DNA of 37,007 bases, taken from the NCBI GenBank assembly GCA_026413755.1, contig JAOAKH010000011.1:1927-38933 (forward strand), written 5' to 3'. Below, piece after piece: positions 25,641 through 33,622 of the stretch. Position 1 is the first letter of the stretch; each line of letters begins with the position of its first letter. The position numbers and the translations under genes are program-made. The DNA comes from Acidilobaceae archaeon (GTDB taxonomy: Archaea; Thermoproteota; Thermoprotei_A; Sulfolobales; Acidilobaceae). The notes below the pieces were generated by a model. The model had not been told where the DNA came from. It made no database searches and saw nothing but the letters and a program-made list of their open reading frames with translations.

Positions 25641-25952
25641 CTATCCCATGCCCAGCGCCTTCGCTAGGATCTTGTTCACGTCCACCTTCTCGCCAGGCGC
25701 GTGGAGGGTGGGGAGGACAAAGACAGGAACTCTAGAGTGCGCCACCTGCTGCTTGAACTTAGCTTCGTCGCTTAGCACGTGCTTGAGGACGATGATGAGG
25801 GAGACCTCCTGTGAGGCGCTGAGCCTGAAGACCGCCTCCACGGCCTGCGACTGGCTGAGCACCTCTACTGTCTTGAAGCCTGCGGACTTGAAGAGAGGCA
25901 GCGTGTCCCTGTCGCCCAGCACCGCCACCTTGCCCTTCTCTACCTTGGACAA
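25641..25952 (-). CDS. atpF: A-type ATP synthase subunit F
   Basis: Central-stalk subunit that binds subunit D and can move along the rotor. 103 residues from TTG 25952 with GGGGAGAGG directly upstream. It has the compact alpha/beta pattern of the family: KVAVLGDRDTLPLFKSAGFK, VSLIIVLKHVLSDEAKFKQQ and PVFVLPTLHAPGEK. Its first gene position in the F-E-A set is compatible with other crenarchaeal ATP synthase clusters. Confidence 0.92.
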   Translation of the reverse strand: MSKVEKGKVAVLGDRDTLPLFKSAGFKTVEVLSQSQAVEAVFRLSASQEVSLIIVLKHVLSDEAKFKQQVAHSRVPVFVLPTLHAPGEKVDVNKILAKALGMG

Positions 25953-26018
25953 AGCCTCTCCCCTTTACGCTACAAGAAAGGTAAAATATTTGAGGGAGAA
26001 AAAGGAGGTCTACGCGCT

Positions 26019-26216
26019 CTAGGCGCACTCAGGATATTCCTGCGGTACTTTTGCACGGAAGTACTTGCCTGACTGGGGATCCTGGAAGAGGCCTATCTTG
26101 ACCCCCTTCCCTCCCTTGCCGCCTTTGGGCTCTAGCATCCAGACTTTCTTGGGCACCAGCTCTGCCTCAGCTCCAGCCGGCGTCTTCACCTTTACTTTCT
26201 GGGTGCAGGCGGGCAC
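26019..26216 (-). CDS. creN7: Chromatin protein Cren7
   Basis: Small SH3-like DNA-binding protein that bends and compacts the chromosome; a hallmark of Crenarchaeota. 65 residues from GTG 26216 (GGGTGA upstream). The family core is almost complete: [19 protein letters not shown], then [20 protein letters not shown] and VPQEYPE. Compared with the Sulfolobus protein as I remember it, there is a Gly/Lys-rich enlargement (KGGKGGKG) in the loop before strand 3, and single cysteines near both ends (residues 4 and 64), which could allow a disulfide. Residue W26 and the GVKIGLF block would form the DNA-binding face. Confidence 0.95.
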   Translation of the reverse strand: MPACTQKVKVKTPAGAEAELVPKKVWMLEPKGGKGGKGVKIGLFQDPQSGKYFRAKVPQEYPECA

Positions 26217-26246
26217 GTTGCTTCACCCCATGCAATTCTCTGCCGT

Positions 26247-26254
26247 AATATAGT
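26247..26254 (-). promoter_or_regulatory. TATA box of the Cren7 gene
   Basis: Plus-strand TAATATAG (minus CTATATTA) about 30 bases before the ribosome binding site GGGTGA and GTG 26216. Confidence 0.6.
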
Positions 26255-26329
26255 CCCCATCAACGCTAATAAAGTTGTTTCAGCTGATTCAAAGGGCTCA
26301 CCCATTAAATACCCTCGTGAGGCGTAATA

Positions 26330-27550
26330 CTACAAAACGATCAGGAAGGGAGTGTAAACGAGCACGTTGACTGCTGTGACCAGCGCGCCTACTTTGGCGA
26401 ACTCCACGAAGCCTATGGTGCGCCTATAGTCTCTTTCCAGCCTCTCCAGGATTATAATATTCGAGGCCGCGCCGAGGAGAGTGAGGTTCCCTGCTATGGT
26501 GGAGGCCATAGCTAGCGCTAGCCATTCCTTCACGTCTCCCGGCGTGTAGCCCACGTGGTGCATGTACTCCACGAACAGCTTTGCAAAGGGCACGTTGCTT
26601 ATGAACTGGCTGAGGAGGAGCGAGAGGAGCGTTATGACGACATAGCCCTCCGGCCCCCTCTCCGCAGAGGGGAGGGCAGCGCTCAGCACCCTCTCAACGA
26701 GGCCGCTGTTCCATATGCCCTCTGCAGTTATGAAGAGAGCGATGAAGAAGAGGATGGTGCTCCAGTCAATCCTACAGATCATCTCGCGGGGGTTGGAGAC
26801 GGCTATGAACATGGCGGCTGCTACGACAAAGGGTATGAAGCCCCTGTTCTCCACGTGCGGGTAGCCCATGAGGCTGAGGACGTCGTTAATGAGCAGGGCA
26901 GCTATGACTACTATAAGGGAGGCTCCGGAGATCAGCGCGTCCCTCCTCTCCCTCACCTTCTCCCACGGCACCACCAGCACCCTCACGAGCCTCTCCTCTA
27001 TGCGGTAGTACTTCAGCACCAGGAGGGCAGTTAGCGGGAGGTTCAGGAGGGTGGGGAGGAGGAGGTAGGCGAGGAAGTATATGAAGGGGGCGCTCATGCC
27101 CGACTCTATCGCTATGAGCATGTTCTGCGGGTTGCCCAAGGGCGTCGCCACGGAGCCCACAGTAATAGAGAAGGCCAGAAGCACATAGAGGGGCTTGGGG
27201 TCCAGCCTAAGAGCGCGGGAAACAAAGTATACTATGGGAGGCCCCATGACCGCCACTGTGTCGTTCACTGCTATGGCGGCCAAGATGCCGAGGGCGAAGG
27301 AGAGGGCTATTACGACGGCGTAGACGCTCCTGGCATAAGAGAGGAACAGGAGCGAGAGCGCCTCCAGCAGCCCTGAGCTCTCCGCCACGGCGACTATGCT
27401 GAACATGCCTATGAGGAACAAGATCACGTCGAGGTTTATGCTCTCCTCGAGCCTGTCTATGGGCACTAGGCCAGTTATGACGACGGCAGAGGAGGAGAAG
27501 GCCATTATGGCCCAGACGGGGATCTTCGGCACCCTCACCCTAACGATCAA
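26330..27550 (-). CDS. ArsB/SLC13-type anion permease
   Basis: Multi-span membrane transporter of the ion transporter superfamily (arsenite, dicarboxylate/sulfate or Na+/H+ type). 406 residues from TTG 27550, with about ten hydrophobic helices. The two re-entrant hairpin motifs are visible: AAIAVNDTVAVMGPPIVYF near residue 92 and SVATPLGNPQNMLIAIESGM near 133 in the first half, and FISNVPFAKLF and GNLTLLGAASNIIILE in the second half. The substrate cannot be assigned. The open frame continues 20 codons upstream (to 27610) through another hydrophobic helix (LVALLILAFLIASLIV) that corresponds to helix 1 of the family, but contains no ATG, GTG or TTG; see findings. Confidence 0.85.
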   Translation of the reverse strand: MIVRVRVPKIPVWAIMAFSSSAVVITGLVPIDRLEESINLDVILFLIGMFSIVAVAESSGLLEALSLLFLSYARSVYAVVIALSFALGILAAIAVNDTVAVMGPPIVYFVSRALRLDPKPLYVLLAFSITVGSVATPLGNPQNMLIAIESGMSAPFIYFLAYLLLPTLLNLPLTALLVLKYYRIEERLVRVLVVPWEKVRERRDALISGASLIVVIAALLINDVLSLMGYPHVENRGFIPFVVAAAMFIAVSNPREMICRIDWSTILFFIALFITAEGIWNSGLVERVLSAALPSAERGPEGYVVITLLSLLLSQFISNVPFAKLFVEYMHHVGYTPGDVKEWLALAMASTIAGNLTLLGAASNIIILERLERDYRRTIGFVEFAKVGALVTAVNVLVYTPFLIVL

Positions 27551-27618
27551 GGAGGCGATGAGAAACGCAAGTATTAGTAATGCTACGAGCTCCCTCGTAG
27601 AGAGCAGGCTTCAACCCC

Positions 27619-27924
27619 CTACCTCTTCTCCAGCTTCTTGAGCTCCTCCTCTATCTCCCTCTCGACCTCCTCTAGCGGCTTAGGGGGAGGAGTGGTGTAT
27701 AGCGTATAGCCTATCCATGCCAGGATGCCGAAGACGCCTAGCACGCCTGCCATAACTGTTACCCTTACGAGCAGGTCTGCCAGTTGAACGCCCGTCAGCT
27801 CCACGCCTAGAATGCTGAGCCTGAAGTCCTCTGTGGCAAGGGGGAACAGGAGGAGGAAGTAGAGGGCTATCGCTAAAGCAGACACTACCATTAGCCCTAG
27901 CCCTACTGCTCTATCGCTTACCAC
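27619..27924 (-). CDS. Small two-helix membrane protein with C-terminal acidic helix
   Basis: Unrecognised, 101 residues from GTG 27924. Two membrane segments are clear (about 8-30, LGLMVVSALAIALYFLLLFP, and 53-73, VTVMAGVLGVFGILAWIGYT), followed by a Pro-rich turn TPPPKPLEEVE and a charged helix EREIEEELKKLEKR likely on the cytoplasmic side. It directly precedes the anion permease gene on the same strand (stop at 27619, next reading frame about 5-10 bases on), so the two are probably cotranscribed, and an accessory role for the permease is possible but only inferred. Confidence 0.7.
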   Translation of the reverse strand: MVSDRAVGLGLMVVSALAIALYFLLLFPLATEDFRLSILGVELTGVQLADLLVRVTVMAGVLGVFGILAWIGYTLYTTPPPKPLEEVEREIEEELKKLEKR

Positions 27925-27960
27925 TCCGCTTTCACGCTCCTCCGCTCTGCCAGGCCGGAG

Positions 27961-27970
27961 GGTATATAAA
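27961..27970. promoter_or_regulatory. Shared TATA element between divergent genes
   Basis: GGTATATAAA reads as a TATA box in both directions (minus TTTATATACC). Leftward it fits the small membrane protein (start 27924), rightward the helicase (start 28030, with a leader of about 40 bases). Confidence 0.6.
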
Positions 27971-28029
27971 CGATACGCGAGGGCCTTTAGGGGGCTCTAG
28001 ACATAGCGCAGTCCATAGTTCAGGAAGTA

Positions 28030-30228
28030 GTGGCCAGGTACGGCGGTAGAATCATATACCTTCACAAGGAGGAGGCGGGGGAGCCCGAGCCAGGCCCTGC
28101 GCTGGAGGAGCTCCCGTTAAAGGAGAGGCTGAGGGAGGCGCTGAGGGCCAGAGGCATAAGGAGGCTATACCGCTTCCAGGCAGAGGCCCTCGATCACATA
28201 GCGGCCGGGAGGCACACCATGATAGTCTCCGGGACCGGGACGGGGAAGACGGAGGCCTTCCTCGTCCCCATCCTCCAGTCCGCCCTCGACAGCGAGAGGG
28301 CGCCTCACGCAATCTTAGTGTACCCTACGAAGGCCCTCGCTAGGGATCAGCTGAGGAGGATAAGGCCTCTCATGGACCTGCTGGGCATGAGGGCTGCCGT
28401 GCTAGACGGCGACACGCCTGCAGCGGAGAGGAGGGAGATATACGCCAACCCGCCGCACCTCCTCGTAAGCAACCCAGACATGATCCATTACTCCCTCGCC
28501 TTCCAGCCGGCCTTCAGGGAGTTAGTCAGCAAGGCCCAGTACCTCGTGCTGGACGAGTTCCACCAGTACAGCGGCGTCTTCGGGAGCCACGTGAGGTGGG
28601 TGGTGAGGAGGCTTCAACGCTACTCGCCAGAGCTAGTAATGATCGGCGCCGGCGCCACAATAGGGAACCCCCGCGAGATAGGGGAGAAAGTCCTCGGCCG
28701 CAGGCCCGAGGTGGTGCTGGGGCCGCAGAGGAGGAAGGGGGTAGCCTATCATTACCTCGTAGACGTAGGGAGGGCAAGCAGGTGGACGCTCGCCGCAGCC
28801 ATATCGTTCGCGCTCTCCGCAGAGGGGATGAAGGTGCTCACCTTTACCGACTCGCAGCAAATGGCAGAGCTTGTGGCGAGGATCATAAGGAAACAGGGCG
28901 GCGCGGCGGAGGTCCACAGGGCTGGCTTGAGCGCAGATCACAGGAAAAGGGTGGAGGAGGCCTTCGCTAGTGGGCAGCTGAACGTCCTCGTAGCGACCCC
29001 AACGCTGGAGCTCGGCATAGACATAGGAGATCTCGATGCCGTGATCATGGCCTCCATGCCCAAGAGCTACGCGAGCTACCTCCAGAGGGCGGGCAGGACG
29101 GGGAGGAGGGGGAAGCCGGGCTATGTGTTCACAATACTCGGCGACGACGCAATGGAGGCTTACTTCGCCGCGCGCCCCCGCGAGTTCTTCCAGCAGGAGA
29201 TCCCGGCAAGCTACATAGAGCCCTCTAACGAGGAGGTCGCGAGGGTTCATCTTGCCGCCATGCTGCTGGAGAACTTGGCGCTCCTCCCCTCCGAGCTCGC
29301 CCCCGAGCTCCAGGCCGCAGTTGAGGCGCTCGTAAAGGAGGGCAGCGCCAGGTTCTCCAGGGGGAGGCTATATGGCAACCCCCAAAGGGTAGCTGCGATA
29401 GTTAAGTCCTCCAACCTCCGCTCCTCCGGGCCTATGGTAAGGATCATGGAAGAGGAGAGGGAGATAGGAACGAGGGAGATGCCGCTCGCCATGCTAGACC
29501 TTCACCCCGGGGCAATCTACTACCACGGCGGGACTCCGTACGCGGCGATCTCGCTCGACCTGGCTTCCATGAGGGCCGCAGTTAAGAGGCTGCCGCAGGA
29601 CGTGAGCTTCTACACAAGGCCCCTCTACACTATGGAGCTAGACTCAGTGAAGCCGGAGCTGGAGAGGGAGGTCTACGGCGTGAAGCTAGTCTACGGCAAG
29701 ATGAGGGTGACCATGAAGGTGGAGGGCTACGTAATAAAAGAGGAGCAGAGCGGGGCCCTCATATCAGAGGTCCCCCTCGAGGCTCCCCTCAGCTGGAGCT
29801 ACTGGACTAAGGGCCTCGTGGGCAGGTATCCAGATCCAGGCCTGGGGAGCCTCCCGGCAGCTGCCAGCTCTTATCATGCGCTGGAGCACGTGCTGATCGC
29901 TGCTGCAAAGCCCGTGGCAGGGATAGCAGACACGGACGTGGGCGGCATAAGCTACCCCTCGGGGCACATAGCTATCTACGACTCTGCCCCTGGCGGCAAC
30001 GGCGCCTCTAGGCTTATCTTTGAGAGGATGGAGAAAGTGGTGGAGGTGGCAGAAAAAATACTAGCAGGCTGCAACTGCTACGACGGCTGCCCGCGCTGCG
30101 TCTTCTCGCCGTACTGTGGCAACAACAACAGGATGCTCTCCAGGCAGGGAGCCCTGAGGGTCGCGAGGGCTATGAAAGAGGGAGTAGCCGTCGAGGCAGG
30201 GAGCCCTGAGGGGTACCCCTTGGCCTAG
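28030..30228 (+). CDS. SF2 DEAD/H-box helicase with C-terminal DUF1998 four-Cys domain (MrfA/Hrq1-like)
   Basis: ATP-dependent 3'-5' DNA helicase of the group that includes bacterial MrfA and fungal Hrq1, which act in repair of crosslinks and bulky lesions. 732 residues from GTG 28030. N-terminal RecA domain: Q-motif region YRFQAEALDHI, Walker A GTGTGKT at 68-74, DEFH box in YLVLDEFHQYSG, GAGATIGNP motif III. Second RecA domain: LTFTDSQQMAELVARII, ATPTLELGIDIGDLDAV, and motif VI YLQRAGRTGRRG. C-terminal part: HALEHVLIAA and the zinc or Fe-S cysteines in AGCNCYDGCPRCVFSPYCGN. It is complete. Its stop shares CTAG with the convergent HerA-type gene. Confidence 0.93.
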   Translation: MARYGGRIIYLHKEEAGEPEPGPALEELPLKERLREALRARGIRRLYRFQAEALDHIAAGRHTMIVSGTGTGKTEAFLVPILQSALDSERAPHAILVYPTKALARDQLRRIRPLMDLLGMRAAVLDGDTPAAERREIYANPPHLLVSNPDMIHYSLAFQPAFRELVSKAQYLVLDEFHQYSGVFGSHVRWVVRRLQRYSPELVMIGAGATIGNPREIGEKVLGRRPEVVLGPQRRKGVAYHYLVDVGRASRWTLAAAISFALSAEGMKVLTFTDSQQMAELVARIIRKQGGAAEVHRAGLSADHRKRVEEAFASGQLNVLVATPTLELGIDIGDLDAVIMASMPKSYASYLQRAGRTGRRGKPGYVFTILGDDAMEAYFAARPREFFQQEIPASYIEPSNEEVARVHLAAMLLENLALLPSELAPELQAAVEALVKEGSARFSRGRLYGNPQRVAAIVKSSNLRSSGPMVRIMEEEREIGTREMPLAMLDLHPGAIYYHGGTPYAAISLDLASMRAAVKRLPQDVSFYTRPLYTMELDSVKPELEREVYGVKLVYGKMRVTMKVEGYVIKEEQSGALISEVPLEAPLSWSYWTKGLVGRYPDPGLGSLPAAASSYHALEHVLIAAAKPVAGIADTDVGGISYPSGHIAIYDSAPGGNGASRLIFERMEKVVEVAEKILAGCNCYDGCPRCVFSPYCGNNNRMLSRQGALRVARAMKEGVAVEAGSPEGYPLA

Positions 30229-31877
30229 GCGTCGTAGTGCTGGCTCTTTGTCTTCACTTCCTCCTTTGCTCTCCTCCATAGCTCTGTGAGGTTGGGCGTA
30301 GCGCCCACCTTCTTGCCCTTGTGCTTGTCTATCTTCACCACCGCGGGGAACTTGCCCATGAACTCCCCCATGACGAGCGCTCTCCCCTCGGGGAAGGTCT
30401 TTATCATGCTTGCAAGGTTCTCCTCTAGGTTGTCTGCTATATTCATAACGGCTTCCACGTCTTCCTCTTGCACCATCTTCAGGAAAATGAAGTTCTGGAG
30501 CTGGCTTGCTGCCTCTATGTCTAAGTTCCTAGGCCTCTGGCTAACGACGACGAGGCTGCCGCCGAACTTCCTCCCCTCCCTTGCGAACTTCCGCAGGCTC
30601 TCCTTCACCGGATGGCTTACCTCCTTCCCCATGAAGAGGGGGGCCTCCTCGACCACTAGCACGGCGCTGGCCTTCCCCTTCTCTTTTTTCAGCCTCTCAA
30701 GCAGCTCGTCTACTATCAGCTTGAGCGTCCACCGCTTCTGCTCGTCAGACAGGAGGGAGGCGTCTATTACGAGCACGGTCCCGTGGGACATATTCTTCAG
30801 GAGGGGCTCGGCTGAGAGACTGATGGGGGCCACCTCGAAGAACTCCTCGATCTTGTCCACCACGTTCTCTACTGTTTTATCGTCATAGGACCCTTTAGCC
30901 CGTCTCACCCATCGCACGCTGAGGATGAGGGCCTTTCTATAGAGCTTCGTTATTTCTTCTGTCTCTCTTATATCTTCCTCCTCCTCCGACGCCTTCCCCC
31001 CCAGTCTTTCTATTACCTTTCTCAAGCCCTCTGCAGTCACTCCATCCTTTAACTCGTTATGAAGGTGCCGAATGGCAGCACGGAGGAGCCTCCTCTGCTT
31101 CGTAGCAGCTCCCTCACTTACGATCAGGTGGGCAAAAACCGGAACTGGGATGTGCCAGGGATTCAGCACAGCGTTTTGTACCTTCAATTCCACCTCATTC
31201 TTAAACTTGGGCCGGACCGCTAGATTCCAGTACTCCCCGTGCACGTCAAATATGACCACCGGCGCTCCAATGGCGGCCAGACCCTCCGCCAGTATTGCTA
31301 CAGTGTTGCTCTTGCCGGAGCCGGTAGCCCCTGCTATGAGAAGGTGCTTTGCCAGCTTGTCCGCCTCGATCTCTATTTCTAATCCTAGCTTTGAATCTTT
31401 CTCCTCTTCTATTCCTAATTCTAATTCTGAACCTTCCTCCTCTGCCTCCTCCTTTCTCCTCTTCGTAATCTCCACATCCAGCACGCCCAACCTCACGCCC
31501 TTCTTCTTGGGATATAGCTTGCGGAGCTCTTCGAAGGTAGCAAGCCTCACAGGGGAATCTGGCGGTATGGGGTAGCGGGGGACCTCTACCTCCTCGCCCA
31601 CGAGCTCGGCAACAATATAGACTCTCATCTCTGAGAGCTTGTAGAACTCATACGGTACTTCCTCAGGTCGAACGTACTTCAGCGCACTCGGCGGCACTGC
31701 GTGAGCGTACTGTGTTGCCGACACTATTCCCAGAGCTGTCACCTGTTTGCCCTCTGCAATATAATCTATGGCCACGTACTCCCCGTATGGCAGGGGCTGC
31801 GGCGCCTTCACTACGACGAGCCTTGGGCTAAGGGCCTCCACAGTGCGGCCTAGAATGGCCTGCTCTTCTACCTTCAA
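30225..31877 (-). CDS. HerA-type bipolar DNA translocase/ATPase
   Basis: Hexameric DNA-pumping ATPase of the HerA/FtsK superfamily; HerA works with the nuclease NurA and Mre11-Rad50 in end resection. 550 residues from TTG 31877. N-terminal HAS-barrel (about 1-110), then an acidic insert (about 142-168, rich in Glu) before the motor, Walker A GATGSGKS at 183-190, FDVHGEYWNL, Walker B AVLVVEEAPLFMG, and the SLVVVSQRPRNLD sensor with arginine. It is complete. No nurA, mre11 or rad50 gene is in the window, so this may be a stand-alone paralogue rather than the housekeeping HerA. A palindrome sits next to its TATA box. Confidence 0.88.
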   Translation of the reverse strand: MKVEEQAILGRTVEALSPRLVVVKAPQPLPYGEYVAIDYIAEGKQVTALGIVSATQYAHAVPPSALKYVRPEEVPYEFYKLSEMRVYIVAELVGEEVEVPRYPIPPDSPVRLATFEELRKLYPKKKGVRLGVLDVEITKRRKEEAEEEGSELELGIEEEKDSKLGLEIEIEADKLAKHLLIAGATGSGKSNTVAILAEGLAAIGAPVVIFDVHGEYWNLAVRPKFKNEVELKVQNAVLNPWHIPVPVFAHLIVSEGAATKQRRLLRAAIRHLHNELKDGVTAEGLRKVIERLGGKASEEEEDIRETEEITKLYRKALILSVRWVRRAKGSYDDKTVENVVDKIEEFFEVAPISLSAEPLLKNMSHGTVLVIDASLLSDEQKRWTLKLIVDELLERLKKEKGKASAVLVVEEAPLFMGKEVSHPVKESLRKFAREGRKFGGSLVVVSQRPRNLDIEAASQLQNFIFLKMVQEEDVEAVMNIADNLEENLASMIKTFPEGRALVMGEFMGKFPAVVKIDKHKGKKVGATPNLTELWRRAKEEVKTKSQHYDA

Positions 31878-31892
31878 GAGAACGCACCGCTT

Positions 31893-31910
31893 CTCTACTG
31901 TTCAGTAGAG
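31893..31910 (-). promoter_or_regulatory. Perfect palindrome between TATA box and transcript start of the HerA-type gene
   Basis: CTCTACTG, two bases, CAGTAGAG: an 8-2-8 perfect inverted repeat. It lies immediately downstream of the TATA box (31911-31919), over the expected initiation region, the classical place for an archaeal repressor operator. Confidence 0.7.
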
Positions 31911-31919
31911 CTTTTATGC
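31911..31919 (-). promoter_or_regulatory. TATA box of the HerA-type gene
   Basis: Minus strand GCATAAAAG, about 35 bases before the TTG start at 31877. It abuts the palindrome. Confidence 0.65.
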
Positions 31920-32004
31920 GTTGGGCTCCCCTTCGCTGGGCCTCCTCACCGCTCAGAGTCGGCGGTCGCGGTCCTCGCCCATGGATCAGCGTAAGGAGCC
32001 CTAA

Positions 32005-32298
32005 TTACTCTGGCCTCACGAGGGCCTCCTCCACTATCTTCTTCCCCGCCACGACCTGATCTATGCTGTGGATCACGCACCCCAAAGACTCCAGCTTCTC
32101 CTCAACTTTCTCGAAGTTTATGTCGCTCCCCTCTATCGTCACCACGAGGGTCATGGTGTCCACGTCTATCTCCTTCACCGTCACGTTCACGCCCTCTATG
32201 CCCTCCAGCGCCGCTATCTCCCTCCCGATCTCTACTATGGAGAGGCCTTTGATCGGCTTTAGCACGTCCAGCACCAGCCTCCTTATCGGGGCCTTCAA
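32005..32298 (-). CDS. DUF211 family protein
   Basis: Small archaeal protein of the DUF211 (MTH889-like) family, known as a ferredoxin-fold protein that may bind metal and form rings; function unsettled. 97 residues from TTG 32298. Family blocks: APIRRLVLDVLKPIKGLSIV, EGVNVTVKEIDVDTMTLVVT, IEGSDINFEKVEEKLESLGC and VIHSIDQVVAGKKI. The start overlaps the stop of the thioesterase gene as TTGA, so the two are translated together. Confidence 0.9.
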   Translation of the reverse strand: MKAPIRRLVLDVLKPIKGLSIVEIGREIAALEGIEGVNVTVKEIDVDTMTLVVTIEGSDINFEKVEEKLESLGCVIHSIDQVVAGKKIVEEALVRPE

Positions 32299-32753
32299 GG
32301 CCTGCTCCCCCTCTCCTCTTCAGCCGGGCCTTTTTGCTTCTCCTTTGCCCCCAGCGAGAGCAGGAGCTCCCTCATCTGCTCCGGGACCCTCACGCTCCTC
32401 ATGGCCGAGAGGTCCACCGCCACTACCACGATCTCGCACTCTGCTGCCCTTACCCCCTTGCTCTCGTTAAAGATCTCGTAGCGGTACGTTATGCTCTTCT
32501 CCCCAAGCAAGATTTCCATCACGTCGACCCTCAGCTCGTCGTGGAGGAAGAGGGGGAAGGAGTATGTGCAGGAGGCCTTAACGCGCGGGAAAGCTATCCT
32601 ACTCTCTAGCAGCTGCGGAAGGGGGCCCAGCTTGGAGCGGAAGAGCTCCTCCTCGGTCCTCTCGCACCACCTGAAGAAGTTCGAGAAGTGGGCTATGCCC
32701 GCGGCGTCCGTGTCGCTCCAGTAGACCACAAAGCGGTGGGAGTATATGCTCAA
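32295..32753 (-). CDS. Acyl-CoA thioesterase, YbgC/4HBT hot-dog family
   Basis: Hot-dog fold thioesterase that hydrolyses acyl-CoA. 152 residues from TTG 32753, preceded by GGGGAGCAGGC. A start at 32792 would lie at or above the TATA-like sequence at 32784-32790 (minus GTATTTA), so I prefer the shorter form. The 4HBT active-site block is clear: VVYWSDTDAAGIAHFSNFFR with catalytic D16, followed by ERTEEELF. The middle strands VKASCTYSFPLFLHDELRVD and ITYRYEIFNES fit the fold. The C-terminal 20 or so residues are charged and likely disordered. It is coupled to DUF211. Confidence 0.88.
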   Translation of the reverse strand: MSIYSHRFVVYWSDTDAAGIAHFSNFFRWCERTEEELFRSKLGPLPQLLESRIAFPRVKASCTYSFPLFLHDELRVDVMEILLGEKSITYRYEIFNESKGVRAAECEIVVVAVDLSAMRSVRVPEQMRELLLSLGAKEKQKGPAEEERGSRP

Positions 32754-32782
32754 GCCTGCTCCCCTTCGCGAGAGCAAAGGAC

Positions 32783-33622
32783 CTAAATACACCTACGCAA
32801 GTAAAGAGATCTAGCTATCTCAAAGGCCTCTGACTGGCTCACTACAGCAGAGAGGAGCCGCGCCACTGCCGCGTGAGCTTCCTGCAGCTCCAGGTCCCTC
32901 GGCGCCCAGCCAGTGAGCCAGAGGAGCGTGTCTAGGTTCACCTCCGGCACTCCGGAGAGCCGCGCCACCTCCCGCCAGGCCTCCTGCGCGGGCCTCTGCT
33001 TCACCATGATCTCCCTGTAAGATGCTGCCTCCAGGAGCATGCTGGAGAAGGTGGCGCAGGCGACGCGGGTGTCCACCGGTATGGGGATCTCCTTCTCTAT
33101 CGTCCTCCTCTCGCCGGGGCCCCTCGTGGCATAGTATGCCATCTTCAGGGAGAACACGAGCGTTTTCCTCCAGCTGCTAGCTCCTAACGCCGCGCTCAAG
33201 CTCCTCAGCAGCCCCTCGGGCTCGGAGTACACGATCTCTGGCTCCCTCAACAGCCTCTCCAGCTCACGCCTAGCTCCCCTTAGCGCCCTCCTCACCCTCT
33301 CAAGCTTTGCCTCCCTCGAGAGCGCTGAGCCCTTGCAGCTCAGGAGGAAGAGCTCCACCTCCCTCCCGATCTCCTCGAGGGACCTGCCGCTCCTCCTCTC
33401 TGCGAAGTCAGCAAGGCAGCCCCACCACTCCTCTCCCCTCATGGTCAGCCTGTAGCTGGCAAGCGAGACGAGGACGGCGTATGCGGCAGCTACCCCCTTT
33501 CCCCTCGCAGAGGCAATCCGCTGGAGGGCAGCGTACTGGGGATCTGCCAGCTCCTCTAGCCTCATTATGCCCTCCCTGCCTATCCGCGCAACCAGCCCAG
33601 CTACCTCCTCTGCCCTCCTCAA
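32783..33622 (-). CDS. Archaeal 8-oxoguanine DNA glycosylase AGOG
   Basis: Bifunctional N-glycosylase/DNA lyase that removes 8-oxoguanine; an HhH-GPD family member found in archaea. 279 residues from TTG 33622. Recognisable blocks are DPQYAALQRIASARG, VLVSLASYRLTMRGEEWW, SWRKTLVFSLKMAYY with the presumed Schiff-base lysine K160, EIPIPVDTRVACATF with the presumed catalytic aspartate D184, and VNLDTLLWLTGW. Slightly longer than the Pyrobaculum protein. The start overlaps the stop of the upstream 304-residue gene as TTGA, so the two are cotranslated. Confidence 0.92.
   Translation of the reverse strand: MRRAEEVAGLVARIGREGIMRLEELADPQYAALQRIASARGKGVAAAYAVLVSLASYRLTMRGEEWWGCLADFAERRSGRSLEEIGREVELFLLSCKGSALSREAKLERVRRALRGARRELERLLREPEIVYSEPEGLLRSLSAALGASSWRKTLVFSLKMAYYATRGPGERRTIEKEIPIPVDTRVACATFSSMLLEAASYREIMVKQRPAQEAWREVARLSGVPEVNLDTLLWLTGWAPRDLELQEAHAAVARLLSAVVSQSEAFEIARSLYLRRCI

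Noticed and set aside
31923-32001. GGGCTCC and GGAGCCC, a perfect 7-bp pair 79 bases apart, like a tRNA acceptor stem
   Set aside because: No T-loop (GGTTCAANNC) or D-arm on either strand and no anticodon stem; probably chance in GC-rich DNA. The rest of the 31921-32004 gap shows nothing else.
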